A DNA stretch of 9,151 nucleotides, from NCBI GenBank assembly GCA_007134665.1, contig SLKH01000384.1, positions 1 through 9,151 of the forward strand. Reading direction: 5' to 3'. The stretch is from Balneolaceae bacterium. GTDB taxonomy: Bacteria; Bacteroidota; Rhodothermia; Balneolales; Balneolaceae. The position numbers were made by a program, and so were the translations under genes. This document shows, in pieces, positions 7,028 to 9,151 of the stretch; positions within the stretch are counted from its first letter, which is position 1, and each line of letters opens with the position of its first letter. The notes below the pieces were generated by a model. The model had not been told where the DNA came from. It did not search any database and worked only from the letters and a program-made list of their open reading frames with translations.

Positions 7028-7301
7028 AGTCTTATCATTTTTCGTTTTGAATTACATAAATTGAAATGTAACCAATTTTCATCAACCAGATAAACTTCAC
7101 TTACCATAAATACAGAAAAACGGAAACCTATCTGATTCTATGCAGTGTAACGGTATATGAATGAAATTCATTTCTTTACAGAATTAAACTCCTGTTACCG
7201 AAAGGTTAATATTTCTTCACAGAAGTTGCTATTTACATATTTCAATACTATTTAAGAATTCATGGATCAGGGAGTACCTGAACAAAAATGAACCGGGTAG
7301 T
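7028..7301. other. Divergent intergenic region
   Basis: This 274-bp AT-rich stretch lies between the minus-strand DUF151 start and the plus-strand secreted-protein gene, so it should hold promoters for both directions. I see no RNA gene. It contains one perfect small inverted repeat, ATGAAT-GAA-ATTCAT at 7157-7171, a sigma70-like promoter candidate for the plus strand (7226-7254), and two tiny open frames just ahead of the plus-strand gene (7262-7305). No convincing minus-strand promoter was recognised. Confidence 0.6.
7226..7254 (+). promoter_or_regulatory. Candidate promoter for the secreted PEGA-like protein
   Basis: TTGCTA (7226-7231) and TATTTA (7249-7254) are spaced by exactly 17 nt, a plausible -35/-10 pair. 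Initiation near 7261 would place the tiny frame starting at 7262 at the very 5' end of the mRNA and leave about 40 nt before the gene at 7302. The hexamers are only partial consensus matches. Confidence 0.3.
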
Positions 7302-7832
7302 ATGAAACATACAATTTTATTATTCACAGTGATTACTTTGAGTTATTCACATTGTATGGCTCAAGGCGATTTTCAATTGGACTCCTATTATTTCACGAAC
7401 AGCCAGGGGCTTGATGTAGTCATCAACGGCCGTAGTGTCGGGAAAACCCCATTGAATCTTTCATTGCCTGTCGGCCAAATGAGTACAGTTGAATTCAGCG
7501 GCCGAACCGGAAACTCAACCTTGTCTATCAAGTTGCACCCTCAACAGGTTTCAAGTATTAGAAATACATCATCCCGGCCAAACTGGTATAATAATGAGCG
7601 TCTTGCTTCCGGATATCCCGGTTATACACTGGCATCAGCAAGTGCCTCGTCCCGGTCACTTTCTATCAGTATAAATAAAGCCCGTAATGATGCATTCGGT
7701 AAACTTTCAAATACACTCCATGGAAACCGGCAACCCGCTGCAAGGTCAGTTCCGGGTGCTCAGGTTCTTGAATGTTATATCTATTTTGATGATACCGGGT
7801 ACCTGGCTTTTCTTCTTGTTGGCATGAATTGA
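7302..7832 (+). CDS. Small secreted protein with PEGA-like segment and LPP20-like tail
   Basis: The 176-residue protein begins with a signal peptide: Lys2, a hydrophobic run, and a likely cleavage after CMAQG at Ala20, of the common Bacteroidota ..AQ type. A Cys18 is present but without a good lipobox. Residues about 37-78 resemble a PEGA repeat (VVINGRSVGKTPLNLSLPVG), a surface or envelope beta module. Residues about 103-176 resemble LPP20-type envelope proteins: small-residue and Ser-rich start, INKARNDAFGKL, then a hydrophobic ending YIYFDDTGYLAFLLVGMN. The part between those two blocks is shorter than usual. Both domain calls are from pattern memory and not proven. The start MKHTILLF is chosen because the signal peptide begins there. 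No function is assigned beyond a periplasmic or outer-membrane location. Confidence 0.7.
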   Translation: MKHTILLFTVITLSYSHCMAQGDFQLDSYYFTNSQGLDVVINGRSVGKTPLNLSLPVGQMSTVEFSGRTGNSTLSIKLHPQQVSSIRNTSSRPNWYNNERLASGYPGYTLASASASSRSLSISINKARNDAFGKLSNTLHGNRQPAARSVPGAQVLECYIYFDDTGYLAFLLVGMN

Positions 7833-7890
7833 TTATCCGTTATTCTGAATTACCTGTCTTATAGTATAAAAACCTTTACCTTTATATAAT

Positions 7891-8715
7891 ATGAAAGTAA
7901 GGGTCATTACTATGTCAACATCATACCTGATATTAATTATTTTTCTGATAATTACATTTAGTGCATGTGAACAGGAAGAACCTGAAATCATTTCACTCGG
8001 ATATAAAATGTTCGAGCAGATATATGAACATCCGGAGTGTGAAACCGACGAAGGACCTTGTGTTACCCTGATTTTCACCTATCCTGAATTCACAGGTGAA
8101 GAACCGCTTGCCAGCAGCCTGAATGACTGGATAAGTAATCAATTGCTTGAAGAAGAGAATGGAATTAATTCATTGAATTTCGGACAACTTGCAAGGCAAT
8201 GGTATAGTGATTATGAAATCTATGTGACAGAAATTGATAATTATAACATTTCATGGAGCCTGGAACGGCGTGTTGAATTGGTACATGACAATCCTGATCT
8301 GATCAGTTTACATTTTCATGAATTTAGTTTTACCGGCGGTGCTCACCCGATTCAGGCCGATATCTTTCGATCTTTTCGAAAACCGGAAGGTATTATCATA
8401 ACACTGGATGAGCTGACATATGATCAATCGCAGTTTCGACTTCTTACTTCACTGGCTGAAGAGCAGTTCAGGTATACATTTGAATTGCTGGAAGATGAAA
8501 ATCTTGAAGATGCAGGTTTCTGGTTTGTTGATAACGATTTCCACCTGACTGAAAATTTTGCTTTCACCAATTTCGGATTACTGTTTTATTATAACGTATA
8601 TGAAGTTGCCCCTTATGCCACCGGTCCGATTGCCGTTGAAATTGAATACCGGGATCTTCAGAATATATTGCGATCAACATGGCTTCATGATTATGAACAA
8701 TTAAGCTTGAAATGA
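7891..8715 (+). CDS. Lipoprotein with DUF4163/DUF3298 (PdaC/RsiV-like) domains
   Basis: This is a 274-residue predicted lipoprotein. The signal peptide has Lys2 and Arg4, a hydrophobic core ILIIFLIITF, and the lipobox FSAC with Cys26; the acidic EQEE after Cys resembles the surface-export signal seen in Bacteroidota lipoproteins. Residues about 33-150 match DUF4163 (PdaC-like), ending in FSFTGGAHPI (146-154). Residues about 165-260 match DUF3298, with ITLDELT, NFAFTNFGLLFYYNVYEVAPYATG and EIEY. Such domains occur in RsiV and in PdaC next to its deacetylase domain, where they bind lysozyme or glycan-like ligands; no deacetylase domain is present here. I keep ATG 7891 because the alternative ATG 7912 would lose the positive n-region. 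Its stop overlaps the next gene as ATGA, implying translational coupling. Confidence 0.85.
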   Translation: MKVRVITMSTSYLILIIFLIITFSACEQEEPEIISLGYKMFEQIYEHPECETDEGPCVTLIFTYPEFTGEEPLASSLNDWISNQLLEEENGINSLNFGQLARQWYSDYEIYVTEIDNYNISWSLERRVELVHDNPDLISLHFHEFSFTGGAHPIQADIFRSFRKPEGIIITLDELTYDQSQFRLLTSLAEEQFRYTFELLEDENLEDAGFWFVDNDFHLTENFAFTNFGLLFYYNVYEVAPYATGPIAVEIEYRDLQNILRSTWLHDYEQLSLK

Positions 8716-9151
8716 GAAGTACATCCAATTTTGATTCCGTTGTCGTCGGATCAGGGCCTAATGGCCTGGCGGCAGCCATTACATTAATAAAGAAAGGCAT
8801 ATCTGTCAAGATCATTGAGTCTGAAGAAACGGTTGGCGGCGGTATGCGAACGCTCGAGCTGACAGAGCCCGGATTCCGGCATGACATCTGTTCAGCTATC
8901 CATCCCATGGCTGCTTCGTCCCCTTTTCTGAGTCAGTTACCTTTGAATGAATTCGGGCTCGAATGGATTAAACCGGAATACCCACTTGCCCATCCACTTG
9001 ATGACCAGCCTGCTGTCATCCAATATCCGGATATCAATTATATGAAAGATGAGCTCGGAACTGATTTTAATACTTATAAAAATTTGTATAAACCTCTGTC
9101 TATCAACTGGGATGAATTGACTGAAGATATTCTGGGGCCTCTCCGTTTTCC
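8712..9151 (+). CDS. CrtI/COG1233-type FAD-dependent oxidoreductase, N-terminal part (cut by window edge)
   Basis: The first 146 or so residues of a phytoene-desaturase-like amine-oxidase-fold flavoprotein are visible; full-length members are about 500 residues. The N terminus has the FAD dinucleotide-binding motif VVVGSGPNGLAAAITL, then the second beta strand and acidic turn VKIIESEETVGGGMRT, and ELTEPGFRHDICSAIHPMA, all typical of the COG1233 branch. The GPNGLAAA type is often distinct from true carotenoid desaturases, so carotenoid synthesis is only one possibility. It starts at ATG 8712-8714, overlapping the stop of the DUF3298 lipoprotein by 4 nt (ATGA), so the two are likely expressed together. 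The rest lies beyond position 9151. Confidence 0.9.
   Translation, partial: MRSTSNFDSVVVGSGPNGLAAAITLIKKGISVKIIESEETVGGGMRTLELTEPGFRHDICSAIHPMAASSPFLSQLPLNEFGLEWIKPEYPLAHPLDDQPAVIQYPDINYMKDELGTDFNTYKNLYKPLSINWDELTEDILGPLRF

Noticed and set aside
7885..7890. TATAAT directly before the lipoprotein ATG as a promoter -10
   Set aside because: Initiation would fall after ATG 7891 and force the 7912 start, which lacks a positively charged signal-peptide n-region. There is also no good -35 at the right distance.
7833..8078. 81-codon minus-strand open frame
   Set aside because: It is antisense to the lipoprotein signal-peptide region and has no recognisable family or start signal.
8564..8908. 114-codon minus-strand open frame
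   Set aside because: It is antisense across the overlap of the DUF3298 lipoprotein and the oxidoreductase, both of which match known families, so it is a shadow frame.
1..9151. CRISPR arrays, tRNA/rRNA genes, insertion sequences, attachment sites
   Set aside because: None was seen: no regularly spaced direct repeats, no transposase or integrase, and nearly all sequence is accounted for by coding regions.

Overview
The window looks like a piece of chromosome from a Bacteroidota-like (FCB group) bacterium. My best guess is Balneolota/Rhodothermota. The reasons are a BshC bacillithiol enzyme, a DUF151 bifunctional nuclease carrying a C-terminal UVR motif and the N-terminal signature ILGLS, few Shine-Dalgarno sites, several TTG/GTG starts, and moderately AT-rich DNA. 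The lineage is inferred from gene content and was not tested.

Positions 1-7027 hold nine genes, all on the minus strand. In transcription order they are: DUF151/UVR nuclease, bshC, 5-formyltetrahydrofolate cyclo-ligase, a PspC-domain membrane protein, tmk, and a small SRPBCC protein, followed by a clear intrinsic terminator at about 2101-2133. After the terminator come aroE, pgeF and the first third of dxr, which leaves the window at position 1. The first five genes are closely packed (gaps of 1, 12, 88 and 36 nt). They combine thiol redox buffering, folate one-carbon metabolism, envelope-stress sensing and dTTP supply. The second block (aroE-pgeF-dxr) serves precursor supply (shikimate, isoprenoids) and peptidoglycan-precursor quality control. 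These are housekeeping genes.

A 274-bp divergent intergenic region (7028-7301) separates them from a plus-strand set. This set has a small secreted protein with a PEGA-like segment and an LPP20-like tail, then a lipoprotein with DUF4163/DUF3298 (PdaC/RsiV-type) architecture. The lipoprotein stop codon overlaps, as ATGA, the start of a CrtI/COG1233-type FAD-dependent oxidoreductase that runs off the right edge. This side looks more accessory and envelope-oriented.

I see no mobile element, CRISPR array, tRNA or rRNA, and no convincing undescribed multi-gene system. The points most worth a second look are the architecture and leader of the PspC protein, the small PEGA/LPP20-like protein with two tiny start-stop-coupled frames ahead of it, the overlapping lipoprotein-oxidoreductase pair, and the tight nuclease-bshC pairing.
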